DNA of 32,206 nt, taken from contig JBFXAN010000070.1 of the NCBI GenBank assembly GCA_050184225.1, forward strand, positions 1 through 32,206, in the 5' to 3' direction. Positions 1 through 6,174 of this stretch are shown one piece after another. Numbering within the stretch: position 1 is the stretch's first letter; every line of letters starts with the position of its first letter. The translations under genes and the position numbers were made by a program. Origin of the DNA: JBFXAN01 sp050184225 (GTDB lineage Bacteria > Chloroflexota > Dehalococcoidia > CAUJGQ01). The notes below the pieces were generated by a model, which was not told where the DNA came from, ran no database searches, and worked only from the letters and a program-made list of their open reading frames with translations.

Positions 1-30
1 CTATCTTAAGTTAAATTACAGCCGTCGACC

Positions 31-59
31 TTGACCTATGCCTGACATAGGCCTATGGT
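31..59 (+). promoter_or_regulatory. Predicted vapBC sigma70 promoter
   Basis: A -35 element TTGACC (31-36) and a -10 element TATGGT (54-59) are separated by exactly 17 bp. Transcription would start at about 65-67, which is the vapB ATG (66), and no Shine-Dalgarno sequence is visible. The transcript is therefore predicted to be leaderless. The spacer is filled by the CCTATG palindrome, as expected for an autoregulated toxin-antitoxin promoter. This is inferred from sequence only. Confidence 0.6.
35..57. promoter_or_regulatory. Candidate VapB/VapBC operator (CCTATG repeats)
   Basis: Three copies of the hexamer CCTATG lie here: 35-40 on the plus strand, 46-51 inverted, and 52-57 on the plus strand. 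Positions 46-57 form the perfect 12-bp palindrome CATAGGCCTATG, and 35-40 with 46-51 form a second inverted repeat with a 5-bp loop. The sites sit between the -35 and -10 elements, so bound antitoxin would block RNA polymerase. The arrangement matches VapB-family autoregulation, but the binding protein is inferred. Confidence 0.6.
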
Positions 60-65
60 CCGGCC

Positions 66-308
66 ATGTCCGCACCCCGCACCGTCCGCTTGTTCAAGAA
101 CGGCCGCAACCAGGCGATCCGGATTCCGCGCGACCTGGAACTACCGGGCAGCGAAGCCGTGATCTACCGCGACGGGTCGCGGCTGATCCTTGAGGCCACG
201 GCGCGGCCGTCACTGCAGCAGCTGCTGCAGTCTTGGCATCGCCTCGATGTGGACTGGCCAGAGATCGCCGACGAACCGCCGGAACCCGTCGATCTCGAAA
301 CCCGTTGA
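66..308 (+). CDS. vapB: VapB-type antitoxin (AbrB/MazE-like swapped-hairpin)
   Basis: This 80-aa protein is the DNA-binding antitoxin of a type II toxin-antitoxin pair. Its first half, VRLFKNGRNQAIRIPRDLEL and onward, is the SpoVT/AbrB swapped-hairpin domain common in VapB (the pattern FxNGxxQAxRxP). The C-terminal part (about 50-80) is acidic and proline-rich with little predicted order, the usual toxin-neutralising tail. The start is fixed by the promoter, whose predicted transcription start falls at the ATG. It lies directly upstream of a PIN-domain toxin, with two bases between its stop and the toxin GTG, so translation is probably coupled. The family is clear; neutralisation of this particular toxin is inferred from adjacency. 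Confidence 0.88.
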   Translation: MSAPRTVRLFKNGRNQAIRIPRDLELPGSEAVIYRDGSRLILEATARPSLQQLLQSWHRLDVDWPEIADEPPEPVDLETR

Positions 309-310
309 TC

Positions 311-709
311 GTGCGTTACCTGCTGGACACCAACGTCCTGTCCGACGTCATCCGAGATCCACAAGGCTCTGTGGCACAACGACTGGCGGAGCATGCCGAG
401 GCCGACCTGTTCACGAGCATCATCGTGGCCTGTGAACTTCGCTACGGCGCGGCGAAGCGCGGCTCACCTGCGCTGACGCAACGAATCGACCAATTGCTCA
501 CCAGCCTCGAAGTCGCCGCACTCGAGCCCGGCATCGACGAAGCGTACGGACGCATCCGCGCCGACCTGGAACGCCAAGGACGGCCGGTCGGTGCCAATGA
601 TCTGCTGATCGCCGCGCATGCGGTGGCAACCGAGGCCATCCTCGTGACACACAACGTCGATGAGTTCCGACGCATCTCCGGCCTCAAGGTCGAAGACTGG
701 CTCGGCTGA
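311..709 (+). CDS. vapC: VapC-type PIN-domain ribonuclease toxin
   Basis: This 132-aa protein is a FitB/VapC-like PIN-domain endoribonuclease, which normally cleaves tRNA or rRNA when released from its antitoxin. The four acidic PIN residues are visible: D6 in YLLDTNVLS, E42 in ACELRYGA, D97 in ANDLLIAAHA and D117 in THNVDEF. The length matches intact VapC, so the toxin appears functional. I chose the GTG at 311 because the protein then begins VRYLLDTN, as family members do; a TTG at 305 overlapping the vapB stop is possible. Longer upstream extension would be antisense-like arginine-rich sequence and is unlikely. No terminator is obvious downstream, and 710-936 holds nothing recognisable. 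Confidence 0.88.
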   Translation: MRYLLDTNVLSDVIRDPQGSVAQRLAEHAEADLFTSIIVACELRYGAAKRGSPALTQRIDQLLTSLEVAALEPGIDEAYGRIRADLERQGRPVGANDLLIAAHAVATEAILVTHNVDEFRRISGLKVEDWLG

Positions 710-936
710 TCGCCATCGCTGAACCGTCTGCCACATCGGACCGCTCTGCGCGCGGGGTTGCGGCATTCAGTCGCTCAACAACCCTCGCCAAACCCCGGAC
801 TCTGAGCACTCCGCAAGCAGCGGGCGACGGGGAGCAATCACGCGTACCGATCATTGACGCTTCTCGGTGCCGCCAGGCACGAGGACGAGGTCCGTCCGCC
901 CTGAATTGCCCAAGCGAGTCGCCGTGACCGCGAAGC

Positions 937-1518
937 CTACCGACTGTCTGCAGCGCCAAGGGTCGAGCGATCCATTTCGGGCGTCGCTGCTCGCAACGGA
1001 ACACAGATCGGTCGACCTTCGCGTTCTCGTTCCTCTCGGGTCAGCGGATCAAAGATCGGTGACGGATTTTTCAGGGCACCGAGGTAGGTTCGTCCACCCT
1101 CCAGCTGACTCTTGGCATCAAACAGGCCATTGATGAAGACGGGACCACAGACCTCGTCATTGGCCAGTTCATTCTTGAACGCCTCGAAGTCTCGTCCAAG
1201 CTCAACCTCCTCGTACCAAAGACTCATCCGGACAGACTCGAGGCTCGGCGCCAGCACGGGACCTGCAACGGTCGCCGCCACGTACCCGGCGATTCGAATA
1301 TGGCGGTTGTGGAAATCCTCCGGCCGAGCGAGAAGACGAGCATATGGAACGACGCATACCGGAGCCTCATCGGCGGGTTCCATACCCGTAACCCGACGGT
1401 GGATGCACTCGGTGCCGTACCGCCCATCATCCGTACGCCTGACCTCGTCACGATCTCCTCCTCCACACGCCGACACGACACAGCCCAGCGACAGAACCAA
1501 CAGCTGGGCGACTTTCAT
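937..1518 (-). CDS. Small lipoprotein, paralogue of the upstream gene
   Basis: This 193-aa protein begins with a signal peptide, MKVAQLLVLSLGCVVSACGG, whose VSAC lipobox predicts lipidation at Cys18. The ATG at 1518 is preceded by a good AAGGGA ribosome-binding site; the frame is open further upstream but without a signal. After the lipobox it shares a block with the gene at 1606-2136: DGR-aromatic-x-TEC, then a second Cys, then ARPEDFH followed by a hydrophobic strand. Two conserved cysteines could form a disulfide. The ARPEDFH block resembles small exported proteins with a beta-rich fold, function unknown. It is last in a minus-strand run, 87 bp after the preceding gene. I do not recognise a named family. 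Confidence 0.72.
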   Translation of the reverse strand: MKVAQLLVLSLGCVVSACGGGDRDEVRRTDDGRYGTECIHRRVTGMEPADEAPVCVVPYARLLARPEDFHNRHIRIAGYVAATVAGPVLAPSLESVRMSLWYEEVELGRDFEAFKNELANDEVCGPVFINGLFDAKSQLEGGRTYLGALKNPSPIFDPLTREEREREGRPICVPLRAATPEMDRSTLGAADSR

Positions 1519-1605
1519 GCTGGATCCCTTTGAGCTCTGAGCTACGCGCCTTGCACCGGGCCTCATGCAAGAGGTTCCGGTGGACAATCAGGCCAATCAG
1601 TCCAC

Positions 1606-2136
1606 TCAATCCAACGGATTCGGCGGTGCGGTGATGGCAAGCGTTCCCACATTGATGCCTTCCGACGCCTGAACGGATGCGTCCAGACGCCCGATCACGA
1701 CATGGCGTCCCAGCACACGCCGCGGGCTCGCAAAGTTCGGCAACTCGCCCATCGGACCTTCCAGCCTGAGCGCCACGGACTGATCGTCCACTTCGACCGA
1801 ATATGGATCCGGAAACAGCACAGCCCCACCACCATCGATCACCAGGATCCCGGATAGCATCAGATAACTTCCGTGAAAGTCCTCTGGGCGTGCGACCACG
1901 CGCACAAAAGGTGGATGGCACAGCGGACGCTCGACCGGCGTCCCCTTTACGACATCGTCAACCGGCCACGCGACGCATTCGGTGGCGAATCGCCCATCCA
2001 TGGACGGGCTCGCGCGACCGGTCGGTCGGGCATCGCGGCCTGTGGGTTCGGTCGGGTCGGAGCACGCGCTGCCGATCGCAACAAATATCAACACCAGCAG
2101 CCTGCTGATTTTCGCCTCTCGGAACCCCGCACCCAT
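1606..2136 (-). CDS. Small lipoprotein, paralogue of the downstream gene
   Basis: This 176-aa protein has an N-terminal signal segment (SRLLVLIFVAIGSACSDP) with a GSAC lipobox, predicting an outer-membrane or periplasmic lipoprotein. It shares the DGR-aromatic-x-TEC motif, a following Cys, and ARPEDFHG-x4-LSG with the downstream lipoprotein, so the two are tandem duplicates that have diverged considerably outside this block. The ATG at 2136 overlaps the stop of the upstream gene as TGATG; a GTG at 2139 is the alternative. That overlap indicates translational coupling. The function is unknown; the context suggests an envelope role together with the exported protein and TonB-C-like protein upstream. 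Confidence 0.72.
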   Translation of the reverse strand: MGAGFREAKISRLLVLIFVAIGSACSDPTEPTGRDARPTGRASPSMDGRFATECVAWPVDDVVKGTPVERPLCHPPFVRVVARPEDFHGSYLMLSGILVIDGGGAVLFPDPYSVEVDDQSVALRLEGPMGELPNFASPRRVLGRHVVIGRLDASVQASEGINVGTLAITAPPNPLD

Positions 2137-2810
2137 CACGGTCTCGCCCTCTCCTCCGGTAACGCCGCCAGATACTGCTCCTGATAGAACTCGAACAGAA
2201 ACTGCTCGGCGAGCGCCTGCCGATCCGGGCCGTCGGACAACTCCCGCATCGTCTCTTTGAGGAGCGGCGCATAGGCAGGTGACGCCCGGAACCGCTCGAA
2301 CTGGCGCCGCCTGAATTCCTCGAACTGCACGCGCGTCAGATCATGACGCGCCGTCACGACCCCCTCCTTCACCGACAGCACCGTGTATCGCTCATAGGTC
2401 GACGCGTAACCCATGTGCACGTACTCGACGAGTTCGCCACGGGGAATGATGAGCGCCCCGCTGTAGAAGCTCGCGAATCGCGCTCCCGGCTCAACAGTCT
2501 CCGCGACGACGTTCTTCCACCGATCGTCCCGACCGATGCCGACCGTCGTCATGATTTCGACCTTCCGGACATACAGACGCCCCCGCATCACCGCAAAGGT
2601 CGCCCGGTAGCCGCGCCACAGGCCGCTCGAGATGATCGAACTCTTCGGCCGGCGCTCCGGATGCCGATCGAAATAGCGCTCGAGCGGATTGGTGTGCAGT
2701 TCGACAGTCTCGCCATCGAGCACGAGCGCGTCCGGCATCTGCGCCGTCGCGCTCGCCACCAGGACCCATCCGCACCCCACCATGGCTGCCAGGATCTGCA
2801 GGAGTCTCAT
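2136..2810 (-). CDS. Exported protein of unknown function (224 aa)
   Basis: The protein starts with a cleavable signal peptide (MRLLQILAAMVGCGWVLVAS, then an ATAQ-like cleavage site) and is otherwise soluble, so it is predicted to be periplasmic. Recognisable stretches include the start LDGETVELHTNPLERYF, a SSGLWRGYRATFAV segment, and EYVHMGYASTYERYTVL, which I recall from uncharacterised exported proteins of proteobacteria. The C-terminal 60 residues are helical and charged. The ATG at 2810 overlaps the stop of the TonB-C-like gene (ATGA) and is preceded by AGAGG. I know no established function for this family. The tight coupling to its neighbours suggests they work as one envelope system. 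Confidence 0.72.
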   Translation of the reverse strand: MRLLQILAAMVGCGWVLVASATAQMPDALVLDGETVELHTNPLERYFDRHPERRPKSSIISSGLWRGYRATFAVMRGRLYVRKVEIMTTVGIGRDDRWKNVVAETVEPGARFASFYSGALIIPRGELVEYVHMGYASTYERYTVLSVKEGVVTARHDLTRVQFEEFRRRQFERFRASPAYAPLLKETMRELSDGPDRQALAEQFLFEFYQEQYLAALPEERARP

Positions 2811-3286
2811 GGGAGCCTCTGGACCCGGCCGGAATCGCTGGCACTTCGTTTCGGATAGAAGGGCGGATCCTCGGCAGCCTCCGGCGCCCCGAACTCCGCA
2901 GTACTCCGAAACGTCACCGAGATGCGCGCTCGACACGCCCGCTCGACCGGCGCGAACCGCCACCGCTCGAGCGCCGCGACAGCCTTTGAGCCGTACTGAC
3001 GCTCGATCCCCGCGCTCGACCGATCGATGACAACTGCCTGTCGCACACGACCGTCCTCAAGCACCGTGGACGTCAACGTGAGCAGGAATAGGGGCGGATC
3101 CTCGTGCTGGTCGGCATTCGGGCCGATCCGGACCGCAGCCACCACCCGAGGTAGCGGCGAGCACGCCACCATCCGCGATGGCGGCGCCGCCTCGACCCAA
3201 CCCATCGGCATCGCCCCGATCAGCACGGCAATGGCGATCGACTGGCACCGCCGCCCCTCTGGCTTTAACCCGCTGTCCCTGTCCAT
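2807..3286 (-). CDS. Exported TonB C-terminal-domain-like protein
   Basis: This 159-aa protein has an N-terminal hydrophobic segment at about residues 17-32 (IAIAVLIGAMPMGWVEA) and, at about 75-130, a domain resembling the TonB C-terminal fold: a beta hairpin (VLEDGRVRQAVVIDRSS), then a helix with AVAALERWRFAPVE, then a final strand (ISVTFR). The pattern GxVxxxxVxxSSG...A...LxxWRFxPA is typical of the TonB family. The proline-rich periplasm-spanning region of true TonB is missing, so it is more likely a stand-alone accessory domain than an energy transducer. The ATG at 3286 has an excellent GGGAGG ribosome-binding site. It is the first gene of the coupled run that ends with the lipoproteins. 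Confidence 0.68.
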   Translation of the reverse strand: MDRDSGLKPEGRRCQSIAIAVLIGAMPMGWVEAAPPSRMVACSPLPRVVAAVRIGPNADQHEDPPLFLLTLTSTVLEDGRVRQAVVIDRSSAGIERQYGSKAVAALERWRFAPVERACRARISVTFRSTAEFGAPEAAEDPPFYPKRSASDSGRVQRLP

Positions 3287-3376
3287 GGCGCACCTCCCTG
3301 GAGCCGCCTCCCTGTCGATCCCAACGCCTGAACCCCACCACCCGGGTTCCCCCACCACCCCGAATCCCTGTCGTAA

Positions 3377-3405
3377 TAGACACTACGTTTTATGTATGCT
3401 GTTAT
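3377..3405 (+). promoter_or_regulatory. Candidate promoter of the KfrA-like gene
   Basis: TAGACA (3377-3382) and TGTTAT (3400-3405) are 17 bp apart in a short AT-rich island within high-GC DNA. The implied transcription start, about 3412, coincides with the ATG at 3413. This favours that start over the ATG at 3392, which lies inside the promoter, and suggests a leaderless message. The sequence match is moderate. Confidence 0.4.
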
Positions 3406-3412
3406 TTACTCC

Positions 3413-4162
3413 ATGTCCGACCGCCCTTCCCCGCCCTATCGCACCGGCCGCTACGTAACCGGCACCGACGTCGACGGCGCCGCGGACGCATTGCTGCGCG
3501 CGGGCGAACGCCCGACCGTCGAGAAGATTCGCCAGCACTTAGGCACGGGCTCGCCGAACACGATCAACCCGCTGCTCGATGCCTGGTGGAAACGCTTAGC
3601 GTCTCGCCTGGACTCAGGCCCGCATGCGCTGCACCGGCTGCCCGAATCGGTGGCGCAAATCACCGAGACGCTGTGGCTCACCGCACTCGAGGAAGCGCGG
3701 ACGCGAGCGGGCCAGGAGCAGCGCCGCAAGACGAACGATCTCGAGCGGGACCGCCGCGAGACCGATCTCCGCCGTCACCTGCTGTCGCTGCGCGAGAGCG
3801 AGTTCGAGGAGAGACTCAAGGAACGCAGCCGCACGATTTCGATGCTCGAGGAACAGCTCTCGGCGCTGACGAGGCTCCTGCAGCAGGAACAGGCCACCCG
3901 CGCGAGCGCGGAGCGACGCATCGCGACTCTCGAAGCCTCACTGCAACAATCGGATGCCCGTGTACAGACCCTGATCGCCGGTCTCGCGGCCGACAAGACC
4001 ATCCCCACGCGACGCGGCAAGCCCCGGGCCGCCAAGACCACACCGCGCACCACGAAACGCCCACGCCCACCTTCGATTCAACGAGGGTCACGCAAGACGC
4101 GGTCCGCACGAAAGTCAGGGAAATCCGGCACTCGCCGTTCTACGCGCCCGAAGCGGCGTTAG
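3413..4162 (+). CDS. KfrA-like DNA-binding coiled-coil protein
   Basis: This 249-aa protein has three parts. Residues about 15-65 match the KfrA N-terminal DNA-binding domain (ADALLRAGERPTVEKIRQHL followed by GTGSPNTI and a conserved LLDAWWKRL helix). Residues about 80-195 are a long charged heptad-like segment rich in E, R, Q and L, predicted to form a coiled coil. The last 50 residues are very basic (K, R, T, S) and could bind nucleic acid nonspecifically. KfrA of IncP plasmids is an autoregulated, filament-forming protein tied to plasmid maintenance; chromosomal homologues are mostly uncharacterised. No partition or replication genes are next to it. Its stop codon overlaps the convergent YdhR-like gene by 4 nt. 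Confidence 0.78.
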   Translation: MSDRPSPPYRTGRYVTGTDVDGAADALLRAGERPTVEKIRQHLGTGSPNTINPLLDAWWKRLASRLDSGPHALHRLPESVAQITETLWLTALEEARTRAGQEQRRKTNDLERDRRETDLRRHLLSLRESEFEERLKERSRTISMLEEQLSALTRLLQQEQATRASAERRIATLEASLQQSDARVQTLIAGLAADKTIPTRRGKPRAAKTTPRTTKRPRPPSIQRGSRKTRSARKSGKSGTRRSTRPKRR

Positions 4163-4470
4163 GGCTCCCCTATCGGAGCGCGGCACATCCGCGACAGCGC
4201 TTCGTTCACGGCAAAGATCCTGGCACGGCACTCAGTGACCCCGAACCCCGCCAGCCGTTTCGAGTGCATATCCCAATAGGCTTCCGCGCTCGGCCGATCA
4301 GAAAACAGATACACGCCGCCGGCTTCTCGGCGCTCTTCGTTCTCGACCCACACCTTCCACATGAGTCCCGGCTCATTGGCAATGGACTGCGCGAGCCGCT
4401 TCATCGCGGAAGACATCGCATTCCCCCAGGGACCCTGATACGGAAAATCGACCGTCAACATGTAGCTCAT
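4159..4470 (-). CDS. YdhR-type putative monooxygenase (dimeric alpha/beta barrel)
   Basis: This 103-aa protein aligns end to end with E. coli YdhR (about 101 aa): QGPWGNAM matches NGPFGDAM, EPGLMWKVWVENEERREAGG matches [20 protein letters not shown], and YLFSD...AYWDMHSKRLAGFGV follows. YdhR is a dimeric ferredoxin-like alpha/beta-barrel protein grouped with small monooxygenases; its substrate is unknown to me. I place the start at the ATG at 4470 because it aligns with the YdhR start and follows an AAGG site. The bases upstream of this ATG, including the ribosome-binding site, belong to a truncated IS3-family orfB in the same frame, so the gene may also be read as the tail of a transposase fusion. 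It converges on the KfrA-like gene. Confidence 0.82.
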   Translation of the reverse strand: MSYMLTVDFPYQGPWGNAMSSAMKRLAQSIANEPGLMWKVWVENEERREAGGVYLFSDRPSAEAYWDMHSKRLAGFGVTECRARIFAVNEALSRMCRAPIGEP

Positions 4471-4553
4471 GCCGATCACCTTCAAGCTACGCCGCTCCGT
4501 CAGGCCCTTCGTCATCATCCAGCGCACCAGCTCCCGTCGAGCCGGTGCGCCTG

Positions 4554-4820
4554 CTACTTTTTTCGGAGCGCCTCCCGGGTCACCTCGTTCTCCAGCATCG
4601 ACTCCGCCAGCAGCTTCTTCAGCCGCGCGTTCTCCGCCTCCAGCGCCTTCAGCCGCTTCGCGTCCGACACGTCCATGCCGCCGTACTTGCTGCGCCACAG
4701 ATAATAGCTCGCGTCCGAAAACCCGTGCCGCCGGCACAGGTCCTTCACGGCCACGCCCTTATCGGCCTCCCGCAGGAAGCCAATGATCTGTTCCTCGCTG
4801 AATCGCTTCTTCACGTCCAA
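4554..4820 (-). CDS. IS3-family transposase OrfA (HTH, leucine zipper)
   Basis: This 88-aa protein is a full-length IS3-family OrfA of the IS407-like type. Residues 1-50 form the helix-turn-helix (KKRFSEEQIIGFLREADKGV, then VKDLCRRHGFSDASYYLWRSKYGGM). Residues about 55-85 form the leucine-zipper region (AKRLKALEAENARLKKLLAE). In an intact element OrfA binds the terminal repeats, and a -1 frameshift fuses it to OrfB to make the transposase. Here OrfB is cut off after about 30 codons, so the element cannot move by itself. The reading frame has no visible damage, so OrfA could still be made as a DNA-binding protein. Confidence 0.88.
   Translation of the reverse strand: MDVKKRFSEEQIIGFLREADKGVAVKDLCRRHGFSDASYYLWRSKYGGMDVSDAKRLKALEAENARLKKLLAESMLENEVTREALRKK
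4557..4563 (-). promoter_or_regulatory. Programmed -1 frameshift slippery site (A6G)
   Basis: On the minus strand the end of orfA reads CGA AAA AAG TAG. The heptamer A-AAA-AAG is a classical -1 slippery sequence used by IS3-family elements to join OrfA and OrfB. Slipping here avoids the TAG and continues into the orfB remnant and then, without a stop, into the YdhR-like gene. Whether the downstream stimulatory structure survives is not known. Confidence 0.6.
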
Positions 4821-4888
4821 CCTCCAGACCGGGGTCAGACTCTAAACCGCTCCGCTACTCAAATGCGGGGGGACGTCGGTAGCGGCAA

Positions 4889-4918
4889 GCAAAAAAATGG
4901 GCCGCGAATCCGCGGCCC
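4889..4918 (-). terminator. Rho-independent terminator after adhC
   Basis: Minus-strand reading gives a perfect 8-bp GC stem (4911-4918 with 4899-4906), a 4-nt loop, and then a run of seven T (4891-4897). It lies about 55 bp past the adhC stop and is oriented to end that transcript. It also shields the IS remnant from read-through. Confidence 0.85.
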
Positions 4919-4926
4919 CAGTGGGT

Positions 4927-4950
4927 CATTGCGGCGGGCGGGCCGCAATG
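4927..4950 (-). repeat. Second perfect hairpin between adhC and its terminator
   Basis: CATTGCGGC (4927-4935) pairs perfectly with GCCGCAATG (4942-4950) around a 6-nt loop. It has no T tract of its own, so it is not a complete intrinsic terminator. As the first structure after the adhC stop it could protect the 3' end of the message or assist the terminator that follows. Confidence 0.5.
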
Positions 4951-4971
4951 GGGTTCGATGCGGTTGTCCTG

Positions 4972-6081
4972 CTAGAACGTCACGACACTGCGGATCGACT
5001 CGCCCTCGTGCATCAGGTCGAACGCGTCGTTGATCTTGTCGAGCGGCATCACGTGCGTGATCAGCGGGTCGATCGAGATCTTGCCGTTCATGTACCAGTC
5101 GACGATCTTTGGCACGTCCGTGCAGCCGCGCGCGCCCCCGAACGCCGTGCCCTTCCACACGCGGCCCGTGACCAGCTGGAACGGCCGCGTGCTGATCTCC
5201 TGCCCCGCGCCGGCGACCCCGATGATGATCGACTCGCCCCAGCCGCGGTGGCAGCACTCCAGCGCCTGGCGCATCAGCGTCGTATTGCCGACGCACTCGA
5301 ACGAGTAGTCCGCGCCGCCACCGGTCAGCGATACGAGATAAGGCACCAGATCGCCCTGCACTTCCTTCGGATTCACGAAGTGCGTCATGCCGAACTGCTC
5401 GGCGAGGGCCTTGCGCTTCGGGTTGATGTCGACGCCGACGATCATGTTGGCGCCCGCCATGCGCGCGCCCTGGATGACATTCAGGCCGATACCGCCAAGA
5501 CCGAACACCACGACGTTCGCGCCCGGCTCGACCTTGGCCGTGTTGATCACCGCGCCGATGCCGGTGGTGACGCCGCAGCCGATGTAGCAGACCTTCTCGA
5601 ACGGCGCGTCCTCGCGGATCTTCGCGACCGCGATCTCCGGCAGCACCGTGTAGTTCGAGAACGTGCTGCATCCCATGTAATGGTGGATCTTCTCGCCGCC
5701 GATCGAGAAGCGGCTGGTGCCGTCCGGCATCACGCCCTGGCCCTGGGTCGAGCGGATCGCCGTGCACAGGTTGGTCTTGTGCGAGGTGCAGCTCTTGCAC
5801 TCGCGACACTCCGGCGTATAGAGCGGGATCACGTGGTCGCCCTTCTTCAGCGACTTCACGCCCGCACCGACGTCCACCACCACGCCCGCGCCCTCGTGCC
5901 CGAAGATCACCGGGAACAGGCCTTCCGGGTCGGCGCCCGAGCGCGTGAACTCGTCGGTGTGGCAGATGCCGGTCGCTCTTATCTCGATCAGCACCTCACC
6001 GGCCTTCGGCCCGTCGAGGTCCACGGTGGTCACTTCGAGCGGCTTGCCGGCGGCATAGGCGACGGCGGCGCGGGTCTTCAT
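4972..6081 (-). CDS. frmA/adhC: S-(hydroxymethyl)glutathione dehydrogenase (class III alcohol dehydrogenase)
   Basis: This 369-aa enzyme oxidises S-hydroxymethylglutathione to S-formylglutathione with NAD, the central step of glutathione-dependent formaldehyde detoxification. Catalytic zinc ligands are C40 (GICHTDEF), H62 (FGHEGAG) and C169 (YIGCGVTTG). Structural zinc ligands are C92, C95, C98 and C106. The dinucleotide motif GLGGIG is at 194-199. Length equals the E. coli FrmA standard. I chose the ATG at 6081 (MKTRAAVAYA) with AAGGA upstream over a longer frame beginning 15 codons earlier. It follows gfa by 93 bp on the same strand and ends in a strong terminator, so these two probably form the formaldehyde unit. 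Confidence 0.95.
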   Translation of the reverse strand: MKTRAAVAYAAGKPLEVTTVDLDGPKAGEVLIEIRATGICHTDEFTRSGADPEGLFPVIFGHEGAGVVVDVGAGVKSLKKGDHVIPLYTPECRECKSCTSHKTNLCTAIRSTQGQGVMPDGTSRFSIGGEKIHHYMGCSTFSNYTVLPEIAVAKIREDAPFEKVCYIGCGVTTGIGAVINTAKVEPGANVVVFGLGGIGLNVIQGARMAGANMIVGVDINPKRKALAEQFGMTHFVNPKEVQGDLVPYLVSLTGGGADYSFECVGNTTLMRQALECCHRGWGESIIIGVAGAGQEISTRPFQLVTGRVWKGTAFGGARGCTDVPKIVDWYMNGKISIDPLITHVMPLDKINDAFDLMHEGESIRSVVTF

Positions 6082-6174
6082 CGGCGAGGATCCTTGATTG
6101 AAGTAGTGGTCACTCGACGGACGCAATAGCGAACGCGGCGGCCAAAGCCACCGCGCCGCTGATCGTTGCGCCGA

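Larger units (their letters stand above)
4471..4837 (-). mobile_element. Truncated IS3-family element (orfA plus start of orfB)
   Basis: The remnant carries a complete orfA (4554-4820) and only about the first 30 codons of orfB (4471-4563: AGAPARRELVRWMMTKGL, then TERRSLKVIG), in the -1 frame. The DDE catalytic domain and one end are gone. The surviving end is probably near 4837, where the minus strand reads TGACCCCGGTCTGGAGG, resembling IS3-family termini; the exact tip and any target duplication are not determined. The deletion joins orfB exactly at the ATG-AGC that starts the YdhR-like gene. Confidence 0.75.

Noticed and set aside
3178..4704. A 508-codon open frame on the plus strand
   Set aside because: It overlaps the KfrA-like gene and the IS remnant in the wrong frame and is rich in Pro, Arg and His without any domain; it is a high-GC shadow.
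4897..6129. A 410-codon plus-strand frame
   Set aside because: It is antisense to adhC, whose zinc and NAD motifs are all intact.
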